The position numbers and the translations under genes were made by a program. A DNA stretch of 33,021 nt from Chloroflexota bacterium (lineage in GTDB: Bacteria > Chloroflexota > Anaerolineae > J036 > Brachytrichaceae). Shown here in pieces: positions 1 to 7,719 of the stretch (within the stretch, counting starts at the first letter, position 1; the number at the start of each line of letters is the position of its first letter). Below the pieces are notes generated by a model that was not told the origin of the DNA, made no database searches, and saw nothing but the letters and a program-made list of their open reading frames with translations. The stretch spans positions 1 to 33,021 of the forward strand of contig JAJYKL010000044.1 of NCBI GenBank assembly GCA_021788625.1, given 5' to 3'.

Positions 1-740
1 AGGAACATCCCGACGCCATCGCGAAGCTGTTCGAGGCAATGCGCTACCTCGCCTGGGTAATCAGCGCTGAAATGAAGATTGTTGGGACCCAGCACCACCG
101 GATGTGTACCGTAGTTCAATAGCGTGGCTATCGGTGCGCCGGATGCACCGTTGGGTTCATCCGCCTGGCTATTCTCAGTGGCCCGGCTGTTTTTAGGGGT
201 CTGGTCGTTGCCCACCGCCTGGTCGGATACGACCGCCTGCTCCACCGTCAAAATGCCCAGTTCCTCATCGATGGTGTGTGAGGAGTCCTGGCGGTTGTAG
301 CCTATGTGCTCCACATGGGTCGATGTAACGGCGAGTTGCGCCGGTTGCAACGCAGCGGGGAGTCCTGCCACCAGATCAACGATCCGGCGCTCAGCCTCCA
401 TCAACCAGGCTGTGTCTACATTGCCCATCACACCACGAAACGGCATGCTGGTCGGTCCCGAATGCGTATGAGTGCACGAGATCAGGATGTTGACGGCCGG
501 AATGGAACTCTTCCGTGCAATGCGATGGCGTATGCCAGCCACTGCGGCAGGGGTGAGGCCAATCAGATCACAGACGACGATCGCGATTTTCGTTCGGCCA
601 TCGTCCAGCAGCAGGGCACGCGCCATGAGCGGGTCGTGTAGGCCGATGGTGGGGCGTATCCTCGCGGCAAATCCTGTCATCCAACTCCCGACCGGCGGAT
701 TCAAATCGACCTGCGCTGCCGAAGCTCGGAATATCGTCAT
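1..740 (-). CDS. Neutral/alkaline ceramidase-like hydrolase, N-terminal part (partial)
   Basis: The reading frame is open from an ATG at 740 to the window edge, so about 246 N-terminal residues are visible and the C-terminus is missing. The N-terminus follows the pattern of the neutral/alkaline non-lysosomal ceramidase N-terminal domain: a VDLNPPVG stretch near residue 11, LHDPLMARALLLDDG near residues 33-47, then the metal-site motif CTHTHSGPT, and later NYGTHPVVLGPNN followed by FSADYPGE. Known members are zinc amidases that cleave ceramide; many bacterial homologues have unknown substrates. No signal peptide is visible, so a cytoplasmic enzyme is likely, unlike the secreted Pseudomonas ceramidase. 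A later in-frame ATG at 680 would cut off the conserved VDLNPP segment, so 740 is preferred. It lies 130 nt downstream of the DegT gene on the same strand and probably belongs to that operon. The family call is firm; the substrate is unknown. Confidence 0.8.
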   Translation of the reverse strand, partial: MTIFRASAAQVDLNPPVGSWMTGFAARIRPTIGLHDPLMARALLLDDGRTKIAIVVCDLIGLTPAAVAGIRHRIARKSSIPAVNILISCTHTHSGPTSMPFRGVMGNVDTAWLMEAERRIVDLVAGLPAALQPAQLAVTSTHVEHIGYNRQDSSHTIDEELGILTVEQAVVSDQAVGNDQTPKNSRATENSQADEPNGASGAPIATLLNYGTHPVVLGPNNLHFSADYPGEVAHCLEQLRDGVGMF

Positions 741-870
741 GTTCCACCACAAGGAATCCGAGGTTGAAGACCAGCGATTACTTTTCTGCGGTCATCCACC
801 CCGAATCGGTTGATGTCAATTACAAACAGTCAATCTGCAATCGTACTGCTCCAGTCTCCGTTTGTCGATC

Positions 871-2106
871 TCACCGCTCACGCAGTTGATCAACGTTCTG
901 ACACACCTTCTGAACTGCATCCACGATCACTTCCATGGCTGAGGAGTCTGCCAGCAGCAGTGTGTGAAAGAACCACCATGTATCGTTACACACTTGCTCA
1001 CAGACGGGGCAGGATACCTGCCGGTAATCCACCACATCACCCAGGTAGGGGCGCGAATGGGGATCAGTGCTTATGCGCTCGAACATGGGGTTTCGGTAGA
1101 GCGGTGTGGTGTAGCCAGGCGATGCCGGCACGCCCTCAGCCGACAGGGCTTCCACGAAGCGGTCGCGTGATATCCCCAGCCTGTTCAGATCCAGCCGGAT
1201 GGGCAGCAGATGGTAGCCGCGCCGGGTAATGCGCGGGTCGTTCTCGATCGGAATGACGCCTGGGATGGTGCGCAAGCCCTGCAGGATGATCTCCGCGTTA
1301 GCCTGGCGCCTCAAGGTATGCTCCTCCAAACGCGAGAGTTGTGCCAGTAGCAGCGCAGCCTGGAATTCCGTCATGCGCAGATTGCTGCCCACGTTGAAGT
1401 GCTGGTACCACGCGCCGCCTTTACGCCGGCCGACGTTGGTAAAGCTGCGACAATCTTCGGCCACCTGTTCATCGTCCGTAAGCATGATGCCGCCCTCGGC
1501 GCTGGTGATGTTCTTGGAGGCCTGGAAGCTGAACACGCCGCAGCGGCCCAGTGCGCCCGTGCCCTTGCCTTTCCACTGGCTGCCCCACGAATGACAGGCG
1601 TCTTCGATAATATTGATGTCCAGTGCAGCCGCGATCTCACCCAGGCGGTCCATGTCGGCCACATAACCAGCCAGGTGCACAGGAATGACCGCCCTGGTAC
1701 GCGGGGTAACCTTGCTCAACACGTCGTCGGGATCAATGCACAGGGTGTGCGGTTGGATGTCTGCGAAGATGGGCACGGCCCCCACGCGCAGAACTGCGCT
1801 GGCAGTGGCAACGAACGTGTAGGGCGGCACGATCACTTCGTCGCCCTGGCCGATGCCCAGGGCGGTCAGGGTGGCCTCGAGCGCTGTCGTGCCGCTGGTG
1901 GCCGTGACGCCGTAGCGGGCCGTCTGGAAGGCGGCGAAGGCGGCTTCGAATTCGTGCACGCGCTCGCCGTACCACCACTGGCCCGATTCCAGCACCGCCA
2001 TCAATCCCTGCCGCTCGCGGTCGTCCCAGATAGGCCAGGTGGGCCACTCAATGCTGCATGTTTTTTCTCCACCACAGACGGCGAGCCGAACTTTAGCCTG
2101 AGCCAT
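871..2106 (-). CDS. DegT/DnrJ/EryC1/StrS family PLP-dependent aminotransferase
   Basis: 411 residues, the usual size for the family. These fold-type I PLP enzymes transfer an amino group, typically from glutamate or glutamine, to a keto-sugar, keto-cyclitol or similar keto compound in the cytoplasm. Visible signatures: SGTTALEATLTALGIGQGDE (71-90) for the phosphate-binding region, PPYTFVATA (94-102), IIEDACHSWG (166-175) with Asp169 for the pyridine nitrogen, and FSFQASKN (192-199) with Lys198 as the probable Schiff-base lysine. ATG 2106 has a Shine-Dalgarno AGAGGTG that overlaps the stop of the upstream Rieske gene, leaving only a 12-nt gap, so the two are co-transcribed and probably translationally coupled. 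The ceramidase-like gene follows. No nucleotide-sugar genes are nearby, so a role in surface polysaccharide synthesis has no local support; amination of a small keto metabolite made by the neighbouring oxygenase is an alternative inference. Confidence 0.9.
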   Translation of the reverse strand: MAQAKVRLAVCGGEKTCSIEWPTWPIWDDRERQGLMAVLESGQWWYGERVHEFEAAFAAFQTARYGVTATSGTTALEATLTALGIGQGDEVIVPPYTFVATASAVLRVGAVPIFADIQPHTLCIDPDDVLSKVTPRTRAVIPVHLAGYVADMDRLGEIAAALDINIIEDACHSWGSQWKGKGTGALGRCGVFSFQASKNITSAEGGIMLTDDEQVAEDCRSFTNVGRRKGGAWYQHFNVGSNLRMTEFQAALLLAQLSRLEEHTLRRQANAEIILQGLRTIPGVIPIENDPRITRRGYHLLPIRLDLNRLGISRDRFVEALSAEGVPASPGYTTPLYRNPMFERISTDPHSRPYLGDVVDYRQVSCPVCEQVCNDTWWFFHTLLLADSSAMEVIVDAVQKVCQNVDQLRER

Positions 2107-2118
2107 GGATCTGCACCT

Positions 2119-3093
2119 CTACATCGGTTTGATTTCTAGTAGTTCCTTACACCGGGCACGGTAAAGAATGATCGGGCGATCACCCTGGATGAGGTGTTCG
2201 TCCATCCCGGCGTAGGATTTTACCGGTCGTTGCGTGATGACGACGCGCCGGTCCTGGTTGAGGATGACGTTATTTCCGAGCTTCGAGAACCAGTTGAATA
2301 CGTCTCGCACCACCGGCACGCGCACGACACGCTGGTACTGGCGCAGGTAGAGCACACAGTTGTTATCGTCTACCGGCACGAACGCCAGCACGATGCGCAG
2401 GTCGTCGCTCAAGCGGTTCTGCCAGATGTTGGGGAAGACGAAGGTTAGGAGGGGCTTACGATCAGGTCGCGGCATCTCGGTGTGCTTGCGCGGCAGCGTC
2501 CCGTCGTCGACGCGGTTACTCACCCAGATGGACAGGCGGTCGTCTTGGAGCGTCGCGTACGGGCCGTCCACCAGCGTGGCGTTGCCACGGCCGATGGTGG
2601 TCTTGTGCACGAAGGGCAGATGCACCACGTCGAGCTGGTTCTCGATGGCGCGCGTGTAGTCCACGGGCCAGTGGCTTGTGGCTGAGAAGTAGCTGAAGCT
2701 GGAGTCGATGTCGTCGAAGAAGGGGATGGGCGGCAGCCTGTGATCGTCTTCGCCGGTCCAGACCCAGATAAAGCCGTGCGCCTCGCGTGTGGGAAATGCC
2801 GCGGTGTGGAAGACCTTTGGTACCGGCGCGCTGCGGCCGTTGGCAGGGATGACGCGGCCGCAGCCGGTGGCGTCGAACTGGAAGCCGTGGAAGGGGCACT
2901 CGACGCAATTGCTCACCACGCGCCCCGCGCTGAGCGCTGCACCGCGGTGGGGGCACTGGTCGTGTACCACGGCCACCCGTCCCTGCTCGTCGCGCCAGGC
3001 CACCAGCTTCTCGCCGAATCTTGTGACGCCCAGAGTCTTGCCGCGCCGGATCTGACCTGTCTCGAGAATGACGTACCACTGGTTCGGTAGCAT
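2119..3093 (-). CDS. Rieske [2Fe-2S] non-heme iron oxygenase (terminal oxygenase component)
   Basis: 324 residues, like the short vanillate-demethylase or PobA-type oxygenases. The Rieske motif is complete: Cys47-x-His49 (CPHRG) and Cys66-x2-His69 (CPFHG). The mononuclear iron site follows as ENQLDVVHLPFVH (151-163), which gives Asp155, His158 and His163 around the bridging carboxylate and iron ligands; Asp281 is a candidate for the third ligand. Such enzymes hydroxylate or demethylate small molecules with O2 and electrons from a reductase. No ferredoxin or reductase gene is visible in the window, so electrons must come from elsewhere. First gene of the minus-strand operon with the DegT aminotransferase and ceramidase-like hydrolase. 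ATG 3093 has no Shine-Dalgarno but lies 7 nt after a TACAAT box, which suggests a leaderless mRNA. The substrate cannot be read from the sequence. Confidence 0.9.
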   Translation of the reverse strand: MLPNQWYVILETGQIRRGKTLGVTRFGEKLVAWRDEQGRVAVVHDQCPHRGAALSAGRVVSNCVECPFHGFQFDATGCGRVIPANGRSAPVPKVFHTAAFPTREAHGFIWVWTGEDDHRLPPIPFFDDIDSSFSYFSATSHWPVDYTRAIENQLDVVHLPFVHKTTIGRGNATLVDGPYATLQDDRLSIWVSNRVDDGTLPRKHTEMPRPDRKPLLTFVFPNIWQNRLSDDLRIVLAFVPVDDNNCVLYLRQYQRVVRVPVVRDVFNWFSKLGNNVILNQDRRVVITQRPVKSYAGMDEHLIQGDRPIILYRARCKELLEIKPM

Positions 3094-3100
3094 ATTGGCG

Positions 3101-3106
3101 ATTGTA
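3101..3106 (-). promoter_or_regulatory. Candidate -10 element for the Rieske operon (leaderless)
   Basis: TACAAT on the minus strand, 7 nt upstream of ATG 3093. This spacing would place the transcription start at or next to the start codon. The Rieske gene has no Shine-Dalgarno. It forms an exact inverted repeat with the plus-strand box at 3128-3133. No convincing -35 is seen at 17 nt. Confidence 0.5.
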
Positions 3107-3127
3107 GCTTGTATGGCTGTTTTTTAA

Positions 3128-3133
3128 TACAAT
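3128..3133 (+). promoter_or_regulatory. Candidate -10 element for the GNAT gene (leaderless)
   Basis: TACAAT 6 nt before ATG 3140, preceded by an A/T-rich stretch (TTTTTTAA). The GNAT gene has no Shine-Dalgarno, so transcription probably starts at the A of the ATG. The spacing is typical of leaderless genes with a TANNNT box. It mirrors the minus-strand box at 3101-3106. Confidence 0.5.
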
Positions 3134-3139
3134 CTGCTC

Positions 3140-3904
3140 ATGCAAGACCCACACCCTCACTTGCTGGATGAACTCGCCGCGAATGCCTGGCCGGCAGAGG
3201 TGGTGCAGAATGTGGATGGATGGCACCTGCGCTTCAATGGCGGCGTGACACAGCGCGCCAACTCGGTGTGGCCCACTGAATGTCAAGGCGAGTTTGCGCT
3301 TGAGGAGCGCATCGCCATGGTTGAGGACTTCTACACCCGGCGCGGCATGCGCGCACGCTACCAGATCAGCCCCGCCAGCCAGCCCGGCGAGCTGGATGCC
3401 ATGCTCGAACAGCGCGGTTACGCGCGTGTGAGCGACACCCGCGTGCAGACGGCCTCCATCCTCCCTGTGCAGGTGCCCAGATCATACAGGTTTTGCGTGA
3501 CTGTCGGCACCTTGATCGACGCCTGGATGGATACTTATGCACAGGCTGCGAACATGGGCGCACACGAGCGTGCCATGCGGCGTGGAATCGTCAGTCGCAT
3601 CGGTCCGCGCAGCGGCTTCGCGCTGGCCCGCCTGGGCAATCTCGATGGCCAGCCGGTGGCCGTTGGTCTGGGTGTGACAGAGCGCGGTTGGACAGGCATC
3701 TTCTGCATGGATACGCTGCCATCGTTCCGCCGCCAGGGCGCGGCAACGGCCATCCTGCAGGCGCTATCAGAGTGGGGGGCGTCCTGTGGAGCTGCGCGAA
3801 TGTACCTGCAGGTGATGGCAGACAATGCGCCGGCTGTTGCACTCTATGCCCGCGCTGGTTTCACAACGCTGTATTCCTATCACTACCGGGAAGCGCAGGG
3901 CTGA
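3140..3904 (+). CDS. GNAT family N-acetyltransferase
   Basis: 254 residues, longer than a single GNAT domain, which fits a degenerate N-terminal half (about 1-110) followed by a catalytic GNAT domain (about 115-250). The acetyl-CoA binding motif A is seen as RRQGAATAIL (197-206) with the Q/R-x-x-G-x-A pattern. Motif B follows as ADNAPAVALYARAGF (227-241), with Tyr236 at the usual general-acid position. The enzyme should transfer an acetyl group from acetyl-CoA to an amine; the acceptor cannot be inferred. It is transcribed divergently from the Rieske operon across 46 bp. No Shine-Dalgarno precedes the ATG; a TACAAT box 6 nt upstream suggests a leaderless transcript. The 177 bp that follow hold no gene. 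Confidence 0.85.
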   Translation: MQDPHPHLLDELAANAWPAEVVQNVDGWHLRFNGGVTQRANSVWPTECQGEFALEERIAMVEDFYTRRGMRARYQISPASQPGELDAMLEQRGYARVSDTRVQTASILPVQVPRSYRFCVTVGTLIDAWMDTYAQAANMGAHERAMRRGIVSRIGPRSGFALARLGNLDGQPVAVGLGVTERGWTGIFCMDTLPSFRRQGAATAILQALSEWGASCGAARMYLQVMADNAPAVALYARAGFTTLYSYHYREAQG

Positions 3905-4081
3905 ATCTGGAGACAGGTGAACGACGATCAGCGGACGCAGGCCACTGTTGGACGCAGGGCGATGCAACGGGTGAGCGCCCGCCAGGTCCTGCAGCAAACA
4001 AGCCATGTAGAATCCATCTGACACAGACTATTGGCGATTTAAAACTCGATAGTCTGCAATTGTCCATCCCAGGAGGGTTCG

Positions 4082-4795
4082 ATGAATATCGTCAGCATCG
4101 GCGCGCACCAGGATGACATCGAGCTGAACTGCCTCGGCACGCTGGTAAAGTATCGCAACCAGGGCGGGCACACCATCACCAACGTGGTCATCTCCAACGG
4201 CGACAAGGGCGGCCAGTTCGATCCCACAATCCCCTACGAGCAGGTCGCCAGGACCCGTGAGGCGGAAGCCACTGCAGTGGCGCGAGGTCTGGGCGGGCGC
4301 TACCTCTGCATGGGACAATCCGACGAGTACATCCGCGACACCGACGAGGCGCGCAACTGGCTGGTCGACGTGCTGCGCGAAGCCAGAGCAGACCTCGTCT
4401 TCGCCCCGGCTCCGGTGGACTACAACACTGACCACATGGTCACCAGCCAGATTGCTTTTCACGCGGTGTTGCTTTCAGCCGTAAAAACTATTTTCACGAC
4501 GCACGCACCGCTGGATAAGGCACCCGTCATGTACTACATGGACGCCACCGCCGGACTGGAGTGGCAACCCACGCACTATGTGGACATCACCGATGTTTTT
4601 GAGGCCAAGTGCGACCTGCTCCGCCTGCATAAGAGCCAGATGGCCAACATGCAGACTTCCGGTGGTTGGGACCTGGTGAAGTACGCGCATGTCGTCGGCG
4701 CCTTTCGCGGCATACAGTGCAGCGTCGAATACGCGGAAGGCTTCAAACCCACGCTCGCCTGGCCCCGCGTCCGTCCCGGCAACTACCTGCCATGA
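4082..4795 (+). CDS. PIG-L/LmbE family deacetylase
   Basis: 237 residues, typical of the LmbE-like zinc N-deacetylases (MshB, BshB, GlcNAc-PI deacetylase family). The N-terminal metal motif is AHQDDIELN (8-16), a variant of the classical AHPDDE with Gln10 in place of Pro; His9 and Asp12 are the expected zinc ligands and Asp11 the general base. The later ligand is His118 in YNTDHMVTSQ. These enzymes remove acetyl groups from N-acetylglucosamine-type amides. The start is fixed by AGGAGG at 4071-4076, 5 nt before the ATG. An enolase-superfamily gene follows after 65 bp containing a hairpin, so the two may be one transcriptional unit. A link to mycothiol or bacillithiol synthesis is not supported: no partner genes are present. 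Confidence 0.88.
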   Translation: MNIVSIGAHQDDIELNCLGTLVKYRNQGGHTITNVVISNGDKGGQFDPTIPYEQVARTREAEATAVARGLGGRYLCMGQSDEYIRDTDEARNWLVDVLREARADLVFAPAPVDYNTDHMVTSQIAFHAVLLSAVKTIFTTHAPLDKAPVMYYMDATAGLEWQPTHYVDITDVFEAKCDLLRLHKSQMANMQTSGGWDLVKYAHVVGAFRGIQCSVEYAEGFKPTLAWPRVRPGNYLP

Positions 4796-4802
4796 TCAGA
4801 CT

Positions 4803-4844
4803 CACCACACAAGCCCAAAGGCATGCGGTTAGGGACTTGTGGTG
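4803..4844 (+). other. Intergenic hairpin between the LmbE and enolase-superfamily genes
   Basis: CACCACA (4803-4809) pairs with TGTGGTG (4838-4844), and the stem continues after a two-base bulge with AGCCC against GGGACT (one mismatch). No T-run follows, so it is not a classic intrinsic terminator. It could be an mRNA processing or stability element, or an operator. Read directly from the sequence; function inferred. Confidence 0.4.
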
Positions 4845-4860
4845 ACATTCGTGAGGTCCT

Positions 4861-6000
4861 ATGAAAATCGTTGCTGTTCGAACCATTCCATTGATGGGTC
4901 GCACACCTGAAGGTGGGTGGGACAACGAGATTGAACCAGCCGAGAACCTGCATACGCTGGTGCAGGTCGTGACCGATGAAAAGGAGAATGGCAGGCCGCT
5001 GACCGGCATCGGCAGTGTCTACACCAGCCAGGCGCTGGTCGAAGGTGCGCTGCGCCTGATGCGCCCCTGGTTGATCGGCGAATGCGCCATCGAACCGGAA
5101 CGCGTGACCGAAAAGGTGGGCCAGATGGCGTTCTGGCAGGGGCGCGGCGGTGCGGTGACCCACGCCATCAGCGGCATCGACATCGCCCTGTGGGACCTGC
5201 TGGGTAAAGTCAGTGGTCAGCCCATAGCGCGCCTGCTGGGCGGCTACTACCGCGACCGCATTAAGCCCTACGGCTCCATCCTCTTCGATCAGCCTGATCT
5301 TCTACGTGACAAGCTGCAGGTCGTTACGGCACACGGCTTCAAAGCCATCAAACTGGGCTGGAAGCCGTTCGGGCGGGTGGACGGCAAGCTGGACGAGTTA
5401 CTGGTACGCACCGCGCGCGAGACGGTCGGCGACGGTGTGGAAATCATGGTGGACGCCGGTGGAAGCGAGCACTTCTGGCCGCACGGCTATAAATGGGCGC
5501 TGGAAACCGCCAGGATGCTGGCCGAGTACGATGTCACCTGGTTCGAGGAAGCCCTGCCACCCGACGACATTGAAGGATTCATCAAGCTGCGCGAGCATTC
5601 GCCCGTGCCCATCACCACCGGCGAGGTGCTCACGCGCCGGCAGAGCTTCATCCCCTGGATTGAGCGCGGCGCAGTAGACTACATCCAGCCCGATTGCACC
5701 AAGGTGGGCGGTCTTTCGGAATCACGCCGCATCGGCTGGATGGCCTATGATCACAATATTCTGCTGGTGCCGCATGGCTGGAACACTGCTGTGGGGTTGG
5801 CGGCCGACCTGCACCTGGTGGCGGCATTGCCCGTGGCACGCTGGGTGGAATATCTGACGCCTTCGCCTTACATCGAAGAGATCGTCGCTACGCCCTTCAA
5901 GCTTGACGCCGAGGGCATGCTGCCGATCCCGACGGCGCCGGGGCTGGGAATCGAGCTGGACTGGGAGGGCATTGGACGCTTTAGCGCGTCATCACATTGA
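4861..6000 (+). CDS. Mandelate racemase/muconate lactonizing enzyme family protein (enolase superfamily)
   Basis: 379 residues with the expected capping domain followed by a modified TIM barrel. Magnesium ligands are Asp198 (MVDAGG), Glu229 (WFEEALPP) and Glu255 (TTGEVL). The His-Asp dyad of the mandelate racemase or acid-sugar dehydratase subgroups is present as Asp278 in QPDCTKVGG and His305 in VPHGWN. The usual K-x-K motif on strand 2 is altered: KAIKLGW (161-167) keeps Lys164 but has Gly at the second-lysine position, as in some acid-sugar dehydratases where only one lysine or a His acts as base. Likely chemistry is proton abstraction alpha to a carboxylate, then dehydration or racemisation, possibly of a sugar acid. 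GAGG lies close before the ATG. The last 20 bp overlap the convergent nucleoside hydrolase gene. The substrate is not assignable by eye. Confidence 0.9.
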   Translation: MKIVAVRTIPLMGRTPEGGWDNEIEPAENLHTLVQVVTDEKENGRPLTGIGSVYTSQALVEGALRLMRPWLIGECAIEPERVTEKVGQMAFWQGRGGAVTHAISGIDIALWDLLGKVSGQPIARLLGGYYRDRIKPYGSILFDQPDLLRDKLQVVTAHGFKAIKLGWKPFGRVDGKLDELLVRTARETVGDGVEIMVDAGGSEHFWPHGYKWALETARMLAEYDVTWFEEALPPDDIEGFIKLREHSPVPITTGEVLTRRQSFIPWIERGAVDYIQPDCTKVGGLSESRRIGWMAYDHNILLVPHGWNTAVGLAADLHLVAALPVARWVEYLTPSPYIEEIVATPFKLDAEGMLPIPTAPGLGIELDWEGIGRFSASSH

Positions 6001-6904
6001 GCCAGTGCTCGCTAAACTTCGCGCCATCCACCTGCGTCACCACCCGGGTGGGAGTGCCACCGGCATCCACCCGCTCGTACAGCCACCCGTCGCGGACTTC
6101 CACCTTCAGGGGCACCTCGCGAATCTCCACCCCCTCACTCCAGCCCAGCGCGATCGCACAGGCCAGCGGATCGTGCTGGAAGTTGATGATGTCATGGGGC
6201 AGTCCCGCACACGTCTGTCCAAACCGTTCTTCGTTGTGGTACTCCCTGGCAAAGGCTTCGGCCTGCCGGGTGATCAGCTGTCCCAGCGGCCCGGCCTCTC
6301 GCAGCGCTGGCAGGTACGCCCTGCGTAACGCCGTTTCAACCGTCACAGACAGCGGTACAAGCGTCGGGCAGGAGTGGTACAGCACATCGTATGACGACTG
6401 TACATCCACCTGCATGTTCCAATCCATGTCATTGCCCCATGCCGGGTAACCCGCTCGCACGGGGAACACATAACCACCCATCAGCACGAGTCTGGCTCTG
6501 CGTAGAATCCCAGGCGAGCGCTTCTCCAGTAGCGCCAAGTTTGTGTAGGCCCCAATGGCGGCGATAAGCGCGCCTTGCTCGATGCTCCGCTCAAGCAGAT
6601 CCAGCGCCGCACCAGGCGGTGTCGGCAGGGGCGGCACCGGCTCCGGCCAGTAAGCTGCTTCGTCCGGCAGGCCCGGCCACACACGATAATATCCCTGCGC
6701 GGCATCCGCACCTGCTGCGACGGGGACGTCATCCCGACCAGCGCGACTCAATACGTAGCGCGTGTAGCCCGCCCGCCTGCCGCCGTCGTCGGAGTTCGTG
6801 GTCACCGCCAGCAGATCGAGGTCCGGCCACTTTAACAGCATGGCCAGCGCGCAGAGATCGTCGATGTCACCACCCAGGTCGGTATCGAGATGGATCTTTT
6901 GCAT
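5981..6904 (-). CDS. Nucleoside hydrolase (IUNH/URH1 family)
   Basis: 307 residues, normal for the family, which hydrolyses the N-glycosidic bond of ribonucleosides in salvage. The N-terminal calcium site is DTDLGGDIDD (7-16), a one-residue-longer form of the canonical DTDPGIDD. MGGY (142-145), DWNMQVD (161-167) and QHDPLACA (243-250) follow; His244 is at the catalytic acid position and Asp245 at the last calcium ligand. The nucleoside preference cannot be told. Its 3' end overlaps the convergent enolase-superfamily gene by 20 bp. It starts divergently from the SDR at 6957, with GGAG 9 nt before ATG 6904 and a TATTAT hexamer about 20 nt upstream. Confidence 0.92.
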   Translation of the reverse strand: MQKIHLDTDLGGDIDDLCALAMLLKWPDLDLLAVTTNSDDGGRRAGYTRYVLSRAGRDDVPVAAGADAAQGYYRVWPGLPDEAAYWPEPVPPLPTPPGAALDLLERSIEQGALIAAIGAYTNLALLEKRSPGILRRARLVLMGGYVFPVRAGYPAWGNDMDWNMQVDVQSSYDVLYHSCPTLVPLSVTVETALRRAYLPALREAGPLGQLITRQAEAFAREYHNEERFGQTCAGLPHDIINFQHDPLACAIALGWSEGVEIREVPLKVEVRDGWLYERVDAGGTPTRVVTQVDGAKFSEHWLNVMTR

Positions 6905-6956
6905 TCACTTCGACTCCGCTGTAATAATAGCCTTATATCAAATCGGAGGAATATTT
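6905..6956. promoter_or_regulatory. Short divergent promoter region
   Basis: This 52-bp A/T-rich gap separates the divergent nucleoside hydrolase and SDR genes, so it must hold at least the proximal promoter elements of both. Candidate -10 boxes are TATTAT on the minus strand (6929-6924) and TTATAT on the plus strand (6933-6938). CGGAGGA just before ATG 6957 is the SDR ribosome binding site. The -35 boxes are not clear. Confidence 0.35.
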
Positions 6957-7718
6957 ATGGCAGTGTTGAATAACAAGACGACGCTCGTCACGGGTGGTGG
7001 TTCGGGGATTGGCCGGGCGACAGCTCTGGCATTCGCCCATGAGGGAGCCCGGGTCGCCGTGGCCGATATGGATCCGCGTGGCGGCGAGGAGACCTGTGGC
7101 CTGATTAAGGCGGCTGGCGGAGAAGCCCTCTACATTAAGGTGGATGTTTCGAAATCAACGGAAGTAGCCGCGATGGTTGCACGCGTCGTCGAGGCGTATG
7201 GACGGCTGGACTGTGCGTTTAACAACGCCGGGATCATGCCCAAAGGGTTTGTCCCCACGGCGGACCTGGACGAAGAGACCTGGGACAGGATGATTAACAT
7301 CAATCTGAAGGGTGTCTGGCTGAGTATGAAATACGAGATCCCGCAGATGGTTAAGCAGGGCGGCGGGGTCATCGTGAATACCTCTTCGGTCGCCGGTCTG
7401 ATCGGCAGCCGCACCGGTCCGGCTTACATTGCTAGCAAACACGGGGTGGTGGGCCTCACGCGCGGCGCGGCGCTGGAATATGCGAAAGACAACATCCGCG
7501 TCAACGCGGTATGTCCGTTTTGGACCTCAACAGCCCTGACGGAACCCTATATGCAGCAGAACCCGCAACTCGGCGAGCAAATGGCCGGGCGTACACCACT
7601 CGGACGGCAGGGTACCCCCGAGGAGGTGGCCACCGCGGTCGTGTGGCTGTGCTCAGACGGCGCCTCATTCATCAACGGCCACGCCCTGCCCGTGGACGGC
7701 GGTGTGGTAATTGCGTGA
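6957..7718 (+). CDS. Short-chain dehydrogenase/reductase (SDR, classical)
   Basis: 253 residues from ATG 6957, chosen because CGGAGGA lies just upstream and the protein then begins at the usual distance from the cofactor motif. An upstream in-frame start at 6798 would run through the neighbour's promoter and coding region. Signatures: TGGGSGIG (12-19), an acidic residue after strand 2 in VADMD (Asp37, favouring NAD over NADP), NNAG (89-92), Ser143/144, and YIASK with Tyr157 and Lys161. It oxidises or reduces a hydroxyl or carbonyl group on an unknown substrate. The stop codon lies 1 nt before the ATG of the M81 peptidase gene, so the two are very probably translated together and act on related compounds. 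Confidence 0.92.
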   Translation: MAVLNNKTTLVTGGGSGIGRATALAFAHEGARVAVADMDPRGGEETCGLIKAAGGEALYIKVDVSKSTEVAAMVARVVEAYGRLDCAFNNAGIMPKGFVPTADLDEETWDRMININLKGVWLSMKYEIPQMVKQGGGVIVNTSSVAGLIGSRTGPAYIASKHGVVGLTRGAALEYAKDNIRVNAVCPFWTSTALTEPYMQQNPQLGEQMAGRTPLGRQGTPEEVATAVVWLCSDGASFINGHALPVDGGVVIA

Positions 7719-7719
7719 T

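Noticed and set aside
1399-2139. A 246-codon open frame on the plus strand
   Set aside because: Antisense to the DegT aminotransferase, whose catalytic motifs are all in place; no protein-like features.
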